Source: Arenicola marina (lineage: Eukaryota > Annelida > Polychaeta > Arenicolidae). Taken from it: a stretch of DNA of 64,000 nucleotides. The DNA is taken from the NCBI GenBank assembly GCA_964019135.1, contig OZ025249.1:1116001-1180000 (forward strand). The letters run 5' to 3'. A model generated the notes under the pieces. That model was not told the origin of the DNA, did no database searches, and worked only from the letters and a program-made list of their open reading frames with translations. Made by a program: the position numbers and the translations under genes. Position 1 is the stretch's first letter; every line of letters begins with the position of its first letter. This document shows, piece after piece, positions 12,301-27,300 of this stretch.

Positions 12301-15300
12301 AGGTAACACAGTATCTGAAGCCACACCGTGTCAGACCCAGGTAACACAGTATCTGAAGCCACACCGTGGCAGACCCAGGTAACACAGTATCTGCAGCCAC
12401 ACCGTGTCAGACCCAGGTAACACAGTATCTGAAGCCACACCGTGTCTGACCCAGGTAACACAGTATCTGCAGCCACACCGTGTCAGACCCAGGTAACACA
12501 GTATCTGCAGCCACACCGTGTCAGACCCAGGTAACACACTATCTGAAGCCACACCGTGTCAGCCACAGGTAACACAGTATCTGAAGCCACACCGTGTCAG
12601 ACCCAGGTAACACAGTATCTGAAGCCACACCGTGTCAGACCCAGGTGACACAGTATCTGAAGCCACACCGTGTCAGACCCAGGTAACACAGTATCTGCAG
12701 CCACACCGTGTCAGACCCAGGTAACACAGTATCTGAAGCCACACCGTGTCAGATCCAGGTAACACAGTATCTGCGGCCACACCGTGTCAGACCCAGGTAA
12801 CACGGTACCTGAAGCCACACCGTGTCAGACCCAGGTAACACAGTATCTGAAGCCACACCGTGTCAGACCCAGGTAACACAGTATCTGCAGCCACACCGTG
12901 TCAGACCCAGGTAACACAGTATCTGCAGCCACACCGTGTCAGACCCAGGTAACACGGTATCTGAAGCCACACCGTGTCAGATCCAGGTAACACAGTATCT
13001 GCAGCCATATCGTGTCAGACCCAGGTAACACAGTATCCGCAGACACACCGTGTCAAACCCAGGTAACACAGTATCTGAAGCCACACCGTGTCAGACCCAG
13101 GTAACACAGAATCTGCAGCCACACCGTGTCAGACCCAGGTAACACACTATCTGCAGCCACACCGTGTCAGACCCAGGTAACACAGTATCTGAAGCCACAC
13201 CGTGTCAGACCCAGGTAACACAGTATCTGCAGCCACACCGTGTCAGACCCAGGTGACACACTATCTGAAGCCACACCGTGTCAGACCCAGGTAACACAGT
13301 ATCTGAAGCCACACCGTGTCAGATCCAGGTAACACACTATCTGAAGCCACACCGTGTCAGACCCAGGTAACACGGTACCTGAAGCCACACCGTGTCAGAC
13401 CCAGGTAACACAGTATCTGAAGCCACACCGTGTCAGACCCAGGTAACACAGTATCTGCAGCCACACCGTGTCAGACCCAGGTAACACAGTATCTGCAGCC
13501 ACACCGTGTCAGACCCAGGTAACACGGTATCTGATGCCACACCGTGTCAGATCCAGGTAACACAGTATCTGCAGCCATATCGTGTCAGACCCAGGTAACA
13601 CAGTATCTGCAGACACACCGTGTCAAACCCAGGTGACACAGTATCTGCAGCCACACCGTGTCAGACCCAGGTAACACGGTACCTGAAGCCACACCGTGTC
13701 AGACCCAGGTAACACAGTATCTGAAGCCACACCGTGTCAGACCCAGGTAACACAGTATCTGCAGCCACACCGTGTCAGACCCAGGTAACACAGTATCTGC
13801 AGCCACACCGTGTCAGACCCAGGTAACACACTATCTGAAGCCACACCGTGTCAGCCACAGGTAACACAGTATCTGAAGCCACACCGTGTCAGACCCAGGT
13901 AACACAGTATCTGAAGCCACACCGTGTCAGACCCAGGTGACACAGTATCTGAAGCCACACCGTGTCAGACCCAGGTAACACAGTATCTGCAGCCACACCG
14001 TGTCAGACCCAGGTAACACAGTATCTGAAGCCACACCGTGTCAGATCCAGGTAACACAGTATCTGCAGCCACACCGTGTCAGACCCAGGTAACACGGTAC
14101 CTGAAGCCACACCGTGTCAGACCCAGGTAACACAGTATCTGAAGCCACACCGTGTCAGACCCAGGTAACACAGTATCTGCAGCCACACCGTGTCAGACCC
14201 AGGTAACACAGTATCTGCAGCCACACCGTGTCAGACCCAGGTAACACGGTATCTGAAGCCACACCGTGTCAGATCCAGGTAACACAGTATCTGCAGCCAT
14301 ATCGTGTCAGACCCAGGTAACACAGTATCTGCAGACACACCGTGTCAAACCCAGGTAACACAGTATCTGAAGCCACACCGTGTCAGACCCAGGTAACACA
14401 GTATCTGAAGCCACACCGTGTCAGACCCAGGTAACACAGTATCTGCAGCCACACCGTGTCAGACCCAGGTAACACAGTATCTGCAGCCACACCGTGTCAG
14501 ACCCAGGTAACACGGTATCTGATGCCACACCGTGTCAGATCCAGGTAACACAGTATCTGCAGCCATATCGTGTCAGACCCAGGTAACACAGTATCTGCAG
14601 ACACACCGTGTCAAACCCAGGTGACACACTATCTGCAGCCACACCGTGTCAGACCCAGGTAACACGGTACCTGAAGCCACACCGTGTCAGACCCAGGTAA
14701 CACAGTATCTGAAGCCACACCGTGTCAGACCCAGGTAACACAGTATCTGCAGCCACACCGTGTCAGACCCAGGTAACACAGTATCTGCAGCCACACCGTG
14801 TCAGACCCAGGTAACACACTATCTGAAGCCACACCGTGTCAGCCACAGGTAACACAGTATCTGAAGCCACACCGTGTCAGACCCAGGTAACACAGTATCT
14901 GAAGCCACACCGTGTCAGACCCAGGTGACACAGTATCTGAAGCCACACCGTGTCAGACCCAGGTAACACAGTATCTGCAGCCACACCGTGTCAGACCCAG
15001 GTAACACAGTATCTGAAGCCACACCGTGTCAGATCCAGGTAACACAGTATCTGCAGCCACACCGTGTCAGACCCAGGTAACACGGTACCTGAAGCCACAC
15101 CGTGTCAGACCCAGGTAACACAGTATCTGAAGCCACACCGTGTCAGACCCAGGTAACACAGTATCTGCAGCCACACCGTGTCAGACCCAGGTAACACAGT
15201 ATCTGCAGCCACACCGTGTCAGACCCAGGTAACACGGTATCTGAAGCCACACCGTGTCAGATCCAGGTAACACAGTATCTGCAGCCATATCGTGTCAGAC

Positions 15301-18300
15301 CCAGGTAACACAGTATCTGCAGACACACCGTGTCAAACCCAGGTAACACAGTATCTGAAGCCACACCGTGTCAGACCCAGGTAACACAGAATCTGCAGCC
15401 ACACCGTGTCAGACCCAGGTAACACACTATCTGCAGCCACACCGTGTCAGACCCAGGTGACACACTATCTGAAGCCACACCGTGTCAGACCCAGGTAACA
15501 CAGTATCTGAAGCCACACCGTGTCAGATCCAGGTAACACACTATCTGAAGCCACACCGTGTCAGACCCAGGTAACACGGTACCTGAAGCCACACCGTGTC
15601 AGACCCAGGTAACACAGTATCTGAAGCCACACCGTGTCAGACCCAGGTAACACAGTATCTGAAGCCACACCGTGTCAGACCCAGGTAACACAGTATCTGC
15701 AGCCACACCGTGTCAGACCCAGGTAACACGGTATCTGATGCCACACCGTGTCAGATCCAGGTAACACAGTATCTGCAGCCATATCGTGTCAGACCCAGGT
15801 AACACAGTATCTGCAGACACACCGTGTCAAACCCAGGTGACACAGTATCTGCAGCCACACCGTGTCAGACCCAGGTAACACGGTACCTGAAGCCACACCG
15901 TGTCAGACCCAGGTAACACAGTATCTGAAGCCACACCGTGTCAGACCCAGGTAACACAGTATCTGCAGCCACACCGTGTCAGACCCAGGTAACACGGTAT
16001 CTGAAGCCACACCGTGTCAGATCCAGGTAACACAGTATCTGCAGCCATATCGTGTCAGACCCAGGTAACACAGTATCTGCAGACACACCGTGTCAAACCC
16101 AGGTAACACAGTATCTGAAGCCACACCGTGTCAGACCCAGGTAACACAGTATCTGAAGCCACACCGTGTCAGACCCAGGTAACACAGTATCTGAATCCAC
16201 ACCGTGTCAGACCCAGGTAACACAGTATCTGAAGCCACACCGTGTCAGAACCAGGTAACACAGTATCTGCAGCCACACCGTGTCAGACCCAGGTAACACA
16301 GTATCTGAAGCCACACCGTGTCAGACCCAGGTAACACAGTATCTGAAGCCACACCGTGTCAGACCCAGGTAACACAGTATCTGAAGCCACACCGTGTCAG
16401 ACCCATGTAACACAGTATCTGAAGCCACACCGTGTCAGAACCAGGTAACACAGTATCTGCAGCCACACCGTGTCAGACCCAGGTAACACAGTATCTGAAG
16501 CCACACCGTGTCAGACCCAGGTAACACAGTATCTGAAGCCACACCGTGTCAGACCCAGGTAACACAGTATCTGAAGCCACACCGTGTCAGACCCATGTAA
16601 CACAGTATCTGAAGCCACACCGTGTCAGACCCAGGTAACACAGTATCTGAAGCCACACCGTGTCAGACCCAGGTAACACAGTATCTGCAGCCATATCGTG
16701 TCAGACCCAGGTAACACGAGTATCTGCAGCTACACCGTGTCAGACCCAGGTAACACAGTATCTGCAGCCATATCGTGTCAGACCCAGGTAACACGAGTAT
16801 CTGCAGCCACACCGTGTCAGACCCAGAGAACACAGTATCTGCAGCCATATCGTGTCAGACCCAGGTAACACAGTATCTGCAGCCACACCGTGTCAGACCC
16901 AGGTAACACAGTATCTAAAGCCATACCGTGTCAGACCCAGAGAACACAGTATCTGCAGCCATATCGTGTCAGACCCAGGTAACACAGTATCTGCAGCCAC
17001 ACCGTGTCAGACCCAGGTAACACAGTATCTAAAGCCATACCGTGTCAGACCCAGGTAACACAGTATCTGCAGCCACACCGTATCAGACCCAGGTAACACA
17101 GTATCCGCAGCCATATCGTGTCAGACCCAGGTAACACAGTATCTGAAGCCATACCGTGTCAGACCCAGGTAACACAGTATCTGCAGCCATATCGTGTCAG
17201 ACCCAGGTAACACAGTATCTGAAGCCACACCGTGTCAGACCCAGGTAACACAGTATCTGAAGCCACACCGTGTCAGACCCAGGTAACACACTATCTGCAG
17301 CCATATCGTGTCGGACCCAGGTAACACAGTATCTGCAACCACACCGTGTCAGACCCAGGTAACACAGTATCTGCAGCCATATCGTGTCAGACCCAGGTAA
17401 CACAGTATCTGAAGCCACACCGTGTCAGACCCAGGTAACACAGTATCTGAAGCCACACCGTGTCAGACCCAGGTAACACACTATCTGCAGCCATATCGTG
17501 TCAGACCCAGGTAACACAGTATCTGAAGCCACACCGTGTCAGACCTAGGTAACACAGTATCTGCAGCCATATAGTGTCAGACCCAGGTAACACAGTATCT
17601 GAAGCCACACCGCGTCAGACCCAGGTAACACAGAATCTGCAGCCACACCGTGTCAGACCCAGGTAACACAGTATCTGCAGCCATATCGTGTCAGACCCAG
17701 GTAACACAGTATCTGCAGCCACACCGTGTCAGACCCAGGTAACACAGTATCTGCAGCCACACCGTCTTAGACCCAGGTAACGCAGTATCTGCAGCCATAT
17801 CGTGTCAGACCAGGTAACACAGTATCTGCAGCCACACCGTGTCAAACCCAGGTAACACAGTATCTGAAGCCACACCGTGTCAGACCCAGGTAACACAGTA
17901 TCTGCAGCCATATCGTGTCAGACCCAAGTAACACAGTATCTGCAGCCACACCGTGTCAGACCCAGGTAACACAGTATCTGCAGCCATACCGTGTCAGACC
18001 CAGGCAACACAGTATCTGAAGCCACACCGTGTCAGACCCAGGTAACACAGTATCTGCAGCCATATCGTGTCAGACCCAAGTAACACAGTATCTGCAGCCA
18101 CACCGTGTCAGACCCAGGTAACACAGTATCTGCAGCCACACCGTGTCAGACCCAGGTAACACACTATCTGCAGCCACACCGTGTCAGACCCAGGTAACAC
18201 AGTATCTGCAGCAATATCGTGTCAGACCCAGGTAACACAGTATCTGAAGCCACACCGTGTCAGACCCAGGTAACACAGTATCTGCAGCCACACCGTGTCA

Positions 18301-21300
18301 GACCCAGGTAACACAGTATCTGCAGCCATATCGTGTCAGACCCAGGTAACACAGTATCTGCAGCCACACCGTGTCAGACCCAGGTAACACAGTATCTGCA
18401 GCCACACCGTCTCAGACCCAGGTAACGCAGTATCTGCAGCCATATCGTGTCAGACCAGGTAACACAGTATCTGCAGCCACACCGTGTCAGACCCAGGTAA
18501 CACAGTATCTGAAGCCACACCGTGTCAGACCCAGGTAACACAGTATCTGCAGCCATATCGTGTCAGACCCAGGTAACACAGTATCTGAAGCCACACCGTG
18601 TCAGACCCAGGTAACACAGTATCTGCAGCCATATCGTCTCGGACCCAGGTAACACAGTATCTGAAGCCACACCGTGTCAGACCCAGGTAACACACTATCT
18701 GCAGCCATATCGTGTCAGACCCAGGTAACACAGTATCTGCAGCCACACCGTGTCAGACCCAGGTAACACAGTATCTGCAGCAATATCGTGTCAGACCCAG
18801 GTAACACAATATCTGAAGCCACACCGTGTCAGACCCAGGTAACACAGTATCTGCAGCCACACCGTGTCAGACCCAGGTAACACAGTATCTGCAGCCATAT
18901 CGTGTCAGACCCAGGTAACACAGTATCTGCAGCCACACCGTGTCAGACCCAGGTAACACAGTATCTGCAGCCACACCGTCTCAGACCCAGGTAACGCAGT
19001 ATCTGCAGCCATATCGTGTCAGACCAGGTAACACAGTATCTGCAGCCACACCGTGTCAGACCCAGGTAACACAGTATCTGCAGCCACACCGTGTCAGACC
19101 CAGGTAACACAGTATCTGCAGCCATATCGTGTCAGACCCAGGTAACACAGTATCTGCAGCCACACCGTGTCAGACCCAGGTAACACAGTATCTGCAGCCA
19201 TATCGTGTCAGACCCAGGTAACACAGTATCTGAAGCCACACCGTGTCAGACCCAGGTAACACAGTATCTGCAGCCACACCGTGTCAGACCCAGGTAACAC
19301 AGTATCTGCAGCCACACCGTCTCAGAGCCAGGTAACGCAGTATCTGCAGCCATATCGTGTCAGACCAGGTAACACAGTATCTGCAGCCACACCGTGTCAG
19401 ACCCAGGTAACACAGTATCTGAAGCCACACCGTGTCAGACCCAGGTAACACAGTATCTGCAGCCATATCGTGTCAGACCCAGGTAACACAGTATCTGCAG
19501 CCACACCGTGTCAGACCCAGGTAACACAGTATCTGCAGCCACACCGTGTCAGACCCAGGTAACACAGTATCTGCAGCCACACCGTGTCAGACCCAGGTAA
19601 CACAGTATCCGCAGCCATATCGTGTCAGACCCAGGTAACACAGTATCTGAAGCCACACCGTGTCAGACCCAGGCAACACAGTATCTGCAGCCATATCGTG
19701 TCAGACCCAGGTAACACAGTATCTGAAGCCACACCGTGTCAGACCCAGGTAACACACTATCTGCAGCCATATCGTGTCGGACCCAGGTAACACAGTATCT
19801 GCAGCCATACCGTGTCAGACCCAGGTAACACAGTATCTGCAGCCACACCGTGTCAGACCCAGGTAACACAGTATCCGCAGCCATATCGTGTCAGACCCAG
19901 GTAACACAGTATCTGCAGCCACACCGTGTCAGACCCAGGTAACACAGTATCTGCAGCCATATCGTGTCAGACCCAGGTAACACAGTATCTGAAGCCACAC
20001 CGTGTCAGACCCAGGTAACACAGTATCTGAAGCCACACCGTGTCAGACCCAGGTAACACACTATCTGCAGCCATATCGTGTCGGACCCAGGTAACACAGT
20101 ATCTGAAGCCCCACCGTGTCAGACCCAGGTAACACAGTATCTAAAGCCATATCGTGTCAGACCCAGGTAACACAGTATCTGAAGCCACACCGTGTCAGAC
20201 CCAGGTAACACAGTATCTGAAGCCACACCGTGTCAGACCCAGGTAACACACTATCTGCAGCCATATCGTGTCAGACCCAGGTAACACAGTATCTGCAGCC
20301 ACACCGTGTCAGACCCAGGTAACACAGTATCTGCAGCAATATCGTGTCAGACCCAGGTAACACAGTATCTGAAGCCACACCGTGTCAGACCCAGGTAACT
20401 CAGTATCTGCAGCCACACCGTGTCAGACCCAGGTAACACAGTATCTGCAGCCATATCGTGTCAGACCCAGGTAACACAGTATCTGCAGCCACACCGTGTC
20501 AGACCCAGGTAACACAGTATCTGCAGCCACACCGTCTCAGACCCAGGTAACGCAGTATCTGCAGCCATATCGTGTCAGACCAGGTAACACAGTATCTGCA
20601 GCCACACCGTGTCAGACCCAGGTAACACAGTATCTGAAGCCACACCGTGTCAGACCCAGGTAACACACTATCTGCAGCCATATCGTGTCAGACCCAGGTA
20701 ACACAGTATCTGAAGCCACACCGTGTCAGACCCAGGTAACACAGTATCCGCAGCCATATCGTGTCAGACCCAGGTAACACAGTATCTGAAGCCACACCGT
20801 GTCAGACCCAGGTAACACAGTATCTGCAGCCATATCGTGTCAGACCAGGTAACACAGTATCTGCAGCCACACCGTGTCAGACCCAGGTAACACAGTATCT
20901 GCAGCCACACCGTGTCAGACCCAGGTAACACAGTATCTGCAGCCATATCGTGTCAGACCCAGGTAACACAGTATCTGCAGCCACACCGTCTCAGACCCAG
21001 GTAACACAGTATCTGCAGCCATATCGTGTCAGACCAGGTAACACAGTATCTGCAGCCATATCGTACCTCTACCACTGCACAGTCCCTGCTGTACGGCTCG
21101 CCAAGGCGGCACGCGCTGCCCTCCGTGCTGTCGTGGCCCTGTCGGCATCAAGGTCATCATCATCTCATCCATGTAACTGAACCCGGGTACAAGGTTAATT
21201 ATTAAACCGGTCATCCGACTTCACCCAGTAATAACTTCAACCTCATTCAATCCTATCTGGCTGCCCTCAGTAATAACTTTAAACCTACCTGGCCGCACCC

Positions 21301-24300
21301 AGTAATAACTTTAACCCTATCTGGCTGCCCTCAGTAATAACTTCAACCTCATTCAATCCTATCTGGCTGCCCTCAGTAATAACTTTAAACCTACCTGGCC
21401 GCACCCAGTAATAACTTTAACCCTATCTGGCTGCCCTCAGTAATAACTTTAAACCTACCTGGCCGTACCCAGTAATAACTTTAACCCTATCTGGCTGCAT
21501 CCAGTAATAACTTTAACCCTATCTGGCTGCATCCAGTAATAACTTCAAACCTATCTGGCTGCATCCAGTAATAAACTCAATCCTATCTGGCCGCACCCAA
21601 TAATAACTTCAATCCTATCTGGCCGCACCCAGTAATAAACTCAATCCTATCTGGCCGCACCCAGTAATAACTTCAATCCTATCTGGCCGCACCCAGTAAT
21701 AACTTCAAACCTATCTGGCCACACCCAGTAATAACTTCAATCCTATCTGGCTGCATCCAGTAATAACTTCAAACCTATCTGGCTGCATCCAGTAATAACT
21801 TCAATCCTATCTGGCCGCACCCAATAATAACTTCAATCCTATCTGGCCGCACCCAGTAATAAACTCAATCCTATCTGGCCGCACCCAGTAATAACTTCAA
21901 TCCTATCTGGCCACACCCAGTAATAACTTCAATCCTATCTGGCCGCACCCAGTAATAACTTCAATCCTATCTGGCTGCATCCAGTAATAAACTCAATCCT
22001 ATCTGGCCACACCCAGTAATAACTTCAATCCTATCTGGCCGCACCCAGTAATAACTTCAATCCTATCTGGCTGCATCCAGTAATAACTTCAATCCTATCT
22101 GGCCGCACCCAGTAATAATTTCAATCATATCTGGCTGCTCCCAGGAATTACTTCAATCCTATCTGGCTGCATCCAGTAATAACTTCAATCCTATCTGGTC
22201 GCACCCAGTAATAACTTCAACGAACCACGTGGCGTGTAGTTTGACCTTCAATATAGTGGTTATTGCCGTGGCATTAGGCGATGATGTCAGTGTGCTCACC
22301 TTGACCGGGAAGTTGTCCTTGAGGCTGACGGGGACACCAAACAGGGCTCCGCGCCGACCAGCCCGCATCAAATCCTGTGCCCATTCCTGATTGGACAGAA
22401 CTGGACATGTGTCAACAATAACAACTAGCGGCATGAACTTGGTACCTTACATTACCACTCGTACTATTATTAGCACGTAGAAATGTGACACCGAGTGTCA
22501 CATCTGGACTCAATCGATGACATTCTGTGTCACAGTTCCATCGATGACATCCTGTGTCACAGCTCCATCGATGACATCCTGTCACAGTTCCATCGATGAC
22601 ATCCTGTGTCACAGTTCCATCGATGACATCCTGAGTCACAGTTCCATCGATGTCATCCTGTGTGACAGCTCCATCGATGACATCCTGTGTCACAGTTCCA
22701 TCGATGTCATCCTGAGTGACAGCTCCATCGATGACATTCTGTGTCACAGTTCCATCGATGTCATCCTGAGTCACAGTTCCATCGATGACATTCTGTGTCA
22801 CAGTTCCATCGATGTCATCCTGTGTGACAGCTCCATCGATGACATCCTGTGTCACAGTTCCATCGATGTCATCCTGAGTGACAGCTCCATCGATGACATT
22901 CTGTGTCACAGTTCCATCGATGTCATCCTGAGTCACAGTTCCATCGATGACATTCTGTGTCACAGTTCCATCGATGTCATCCTGTGTGACAGCTCCATCG
23001 ATGACATCCTGTGTCACAGTTCTATCGATGTCATCCTGAGTCACAGTTCCATCGATGACATTCTGTGTCACAGTTCCATCGATGACATCCTGAGTCACAG
23101 TTCCATCGATGACATCCTGAGTCATAGCTCCATCGATGACATCCTGTGCCACAGTTCCATCGATGACATCCTGAGTCACAGTTCCATCGATGACATTCTG
23201 TGTCACAGTTCCATCGATGTCATCCTGTGTGACAGCTCCATCGACGACATCCTGTGTCACAGTTCCATCGATGACATCCTGAGTCATAGCTCCATCGATG
23301 ACATCCTGTGTCACAGTTCCATCGATGACATCCTGAGTCACAGTTCCATCGATGACATTCTGTGTCACAGTTCCATCGATGTCATCCTGTGTGACAGCTC
23401 CATCGTTGACATCCTGTGTCACAGTTCCATCGATGACATCCTGAGTCACAGCTCCATCGATGACATCCTGTGTCACAGTTCCATCGATGACATCCTGAGT
23501 CACAGCTCCATCGATGACATCCTGTGTGACAGCTCCATTGATGGCCTTGTTTTTATGCGATATCCAATGTTGTGTCCATGCTTTATATTACATTTCCCAA
23601 AGACTAAATACATTCAGAGTGAACTTTAATAGTGATTCATTTAGAATTATGTTTACTATATTCTATATGACTTACCTCACTTTCATCAATGAACTCGATC
23701 AAGCAGTTTGTTTTTTGGTGGGCTGCCAGGGCCTACAAAAATAAATATAAATACAACTATTCGCATTCGCGTGGATGTCTAGCATCATTATTACTGAGTC
23801 TCCTGGTCGTGCGTGTCACGTGTAGTTTATCAAACCTAAGCTCGTCGTCCCCGGATCTGCTGACAGTACGGAAAGCCTAATGGTAAGAACAATGTATAAA
23901 GGGAGATAATACGGCCTTTCGGGTCGTTGATATGGGGAAACACTCCAACCACTGACTTCACAATGAGACGGCGGCGCGAGACCCTGTTACACGCGCCATC
24001 TGGCGGACCACATCACACGGGGCGCATTAGGATGAAGTTTCAGCGGACTGAGGAGAGGCCGCGGCACGAGCAGTGTCAGCGGACTGAGGCCGCGGCACGA
24101 GCAGTGTCAGCGGACTGAGGCCGCGGCACGAGCAGTGTCAGCGGACTGAGGAGAGGCCGCGGCACGAGCAGTGTCAGCGGACTGAGGAGAGGCCGCGGCA
24201 CGAGCAGTGTCAGCGGACTGAGGAGAGGCCGCGGCACGAGCAGTGTCAGCGGACTAAGGAGAGGCCGCGGCACGAGCAGTGTCAGCGGACTGAGGAGAGG

Positions 24301-27300
24301 CCGCGGCACGAGCAGTGTCAGCGGACTGAGGAGAGGCCGCGGCACGAGCAGTGTCAGCGGACTGAGGAGAGGCTGCAGCACGAGCAGTGTCAGCGGACTG
24401 AGGAGAGGCCGCGGCACGAGCAGTGTCAGCGGACTGAGGAGAGGCCGCGGCACGAGCAGTGTCAGCGGACTGAGGAGAGGCCGCGGCACGAGCAGTGTCA
24501 GCGAACTGAGGAGAGGCCGCGGCACGAGCAGTGTCAGCGGACTAAGGAGAGGCCGCGGCACGAGCAGTGTCAGCGGACCGAGGAGAGGCCGCGGCACGAG
24601 CAGTGTCAGCGGACTGAGGAGAGGCCGCGGCACGAGCAGTGTCAGCGGACTGAGGAGAGGCCGCGACACGAGCAGTGTCAGCGGACTAAGGAGAGGCCGC
24701 GGCACGAGCAGTGTCAGCGGACTGAGGAGAGGCCGCGGCACGAGCAGTGTCAGCGGACTGAGGAGAGGCCGCGGCACGAGCAGTGTCAGCGGACTGAGGA
24801 GAGGCCGCGGCACGAGCAGTGTCAGCGGACTGAGGAGAGGCCGCGGCACGAGCAGTGTCAGCGGCCTGAGGAGAGGCCGCGGCACGAGCAGTGTCAGCGG
24901 ACTGAGGAGAGGCCGCGGCACGAGCAGTGTCAGCGGACTGAGGAGAGGCCGCGGCACGAGCAGTGTCAGCGGACTGAGGAGAGGCCGCGGCACGAGCAGT
25001 GTCAGCGGACTGAGGAGAGGCCGCGGCACGAGCAGTGTCAGCGGACTAAGGAGAGGCCGCGGCACGAGCAGTGTCAGCGGACCGAGGAGAGGCCGCGGCA
25101 CGAGCAGTGTCAGCGGCCTGAGGAGAGGCCGCGGCACGAGCAGTGTCAGCGGACTGAGGAGAGGCCGCGGCACGCGCAGTGTCAGCGGACTGAGGCCGCG
25201 ACACGAGCAGTGTCAGCGGACTAAGGAGAGGCCGCGGCACGAGCAGTGTCAGCGGACTGAGGAGAGGCCGCGGCACGAGCAGTGTCAGCGGACTGAGGAG
25301 AGGCCGCGGCACGAGCAGTGTCAGCGGACTGAGGAGAGGCCGCGGCACGAGCAGTGTCAGCGGACTGAGGAGAGGCCGCGGCACGAGCAGTGTCAGCGGA
25401 CTGAGGAGAGGCCGCGGCACGAGCAGTGTCAGCGGACTAAGGAGAGGCCGCGGCACGAGCAGTGTCAGCGGACCGAGGAGAGGCCGCGGCACGAGCAGTG
25501 TCAGCGGCCTGAGGAGAGGCCGCGGCACGAGCAGTGTCAGCGGACTGAGGAGAGGCCGCGGCACGCGCAGTGTCAGCGGACTGAGGCCGCGACACGAGCA
25601 GTGTCAGCGGACTAAGGAGAGGCCGCGGCACGAGCAGTGTCAGCGGACTGAGGAGAGGCCGCGGCACGAGCAGTGTCAGCGGACTGAGGAGAGGCCGCGG
25701 CACGAGCAGTGTCAGCGGCCTGAGGAGAGGCCGCGACACGAGCAGTGTCAGCGGACTGAGGAGAGGCCGCGGCATGAGCAGTGTCAGCGGACTGAGGAGA
25801 GGCCGCGGCACGAGCAGTGTCAGCGGACTGAGGAGAGGCCGCGACACGAGCAGTGTCAGCGGACTGAGGAGAGGCCGCGGCACGAGCAGTGTCAGCGGAC
25901 TGAGGCCGCGACACGAGCAGTGTCAGCGGACTGAGGAGAGGCCGCGGCACGAGCAGTGTCAGCGGACTGAGGAGAGGCCGCGGCACGAGCAGTGTCAGCG
26001 GACTGAGGCCGCGGCACGAGCAGTGTCAGCGGACTGAGGAGAGGCCGCGGCACGAGCAGTGTCAGCGGACTGAGGAGAGGCCGCGACACGAGCAGTGTCA
26101 GCGGACTGAGGCCGCGGCACGAGCAGTGTCAGCGGACTGAGGAGAGGCCGCGGCACGAGCAGTGTTAGCGGACTGAGGAGAGGCCGCGGCACGAGCAGTG
26201 TCAGCGGACTGAGGCCGCGGCACGAGCAGTGTCAGCGGACTGAGGCCGCGGCACGAGCAGTGTCAGCGGACTGAGGAGAGGCCGCGGCACGAGCAGTGTC
26301 AGCGGACTGAGGAGAGGCCGCGGCACGAGCAGTGTCAGCGGCCTGAGGAGAGGCCGCGGCACGAGCAGTGTCAGCGGACTGAGGAGAGGCTGCGGCACGA
26401 GCAGTGTCAGCGGACTGAGGCCGCGGCACGAGCAGTGTCAGCGGCCTGAGGAGAGGCCGCGGCACGAGCAGTGTCAGCGGCCTGAGGAGAGGCCGCGGCA
26501 CGAGCAGTGTCAGCGGCCTGAGGAGAGGCCGCGGCACGAGCAGTGTCAGCGGACTGAGGAGAGGCCGCGGCACGAGCAGTGTCAGCGGACTGAGGCCGCG
26601 GCACGAGCAGTGTCAGCGGACTGAGGCCGCGGCACGAGCAGTGTCAGCGGACTGAGGAGAGGCCGCGGCACGAGCAGGGTCAGCGGACTGAGGAGAGGCC
26701 GCGGCACGAGCAGTGTCAGCGGACTGAGGCCGCGGCACGAGCAGTGTCAGCGGACTGAGGAGAGGCTGCGGCACGAGCAGTGTCAGCGGACTGAGGCCGC
26801 GGCACGAGCAGTGTCAGCGGACTGAGGAGAGGCCGCGGCACGAGCAGTGTCAGCGGACTGAGGAGAGGCCGCGGCACGAGCAGTGTCAGCGGCCTGAGGA
26901 GAGGCCGCGACACGAGCAGTGTCAGCGGACTGAGGAGAGGCCGCGGCACGAGCAGTGTCAGCGGACTGAGGAGAGGCCGCGGCACGAGCAGTGTCAGCGG
27001 ACTGAGGAGAGGCCGCGGCACGAGCAGTGTCAGCGGACTGAGGCCGCGGCACGAGCAGTGTCAGCGGACTGAGGCCGCGGCACGCGCAGTGTCAGCAGAC
27101 TGAGGCCGCGGCACGAGCAGTGTCAGCGGACTGAGGAGAGGCCGCGGCACGAGCAGTTTCAGCGGACTGAGGAGAGGCCGCGGCACGAGCAGTGTCAGCG
27201 GACTGAGGAGAGGCCGCGGCACGAGCAGTGTCAGCGGATTGAGGCCGCGGCACGAGCAGTGTCAGCGGACTGAGGCCGCGGCACGATCAGTGTCAGCGGG

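Noticed and set aside
6395..21064. CRISPR-like array with 38-bp periodicity
   Set aside because: The units are contiguous with no unique spacers, the setting is a eukaryotic intron, and there are no cas genes.
22387..22400. Alternative exon 4 start at 22400 (acceptor gtccag) joined to exon 3 through GTGAGG
   Set aside because: It keeps frame but adds residues that do not fit the family; GAG|GTAAGT to caatcag|GAATGG is phase-consistent and aligns better.
22412..23629. Two overlapping ORFs of over 360 codons on opposite strands
   Set aside because: Both are translations of the 27-bp repeat within FAAH intron 3, and one includes exon 4 only by chance.
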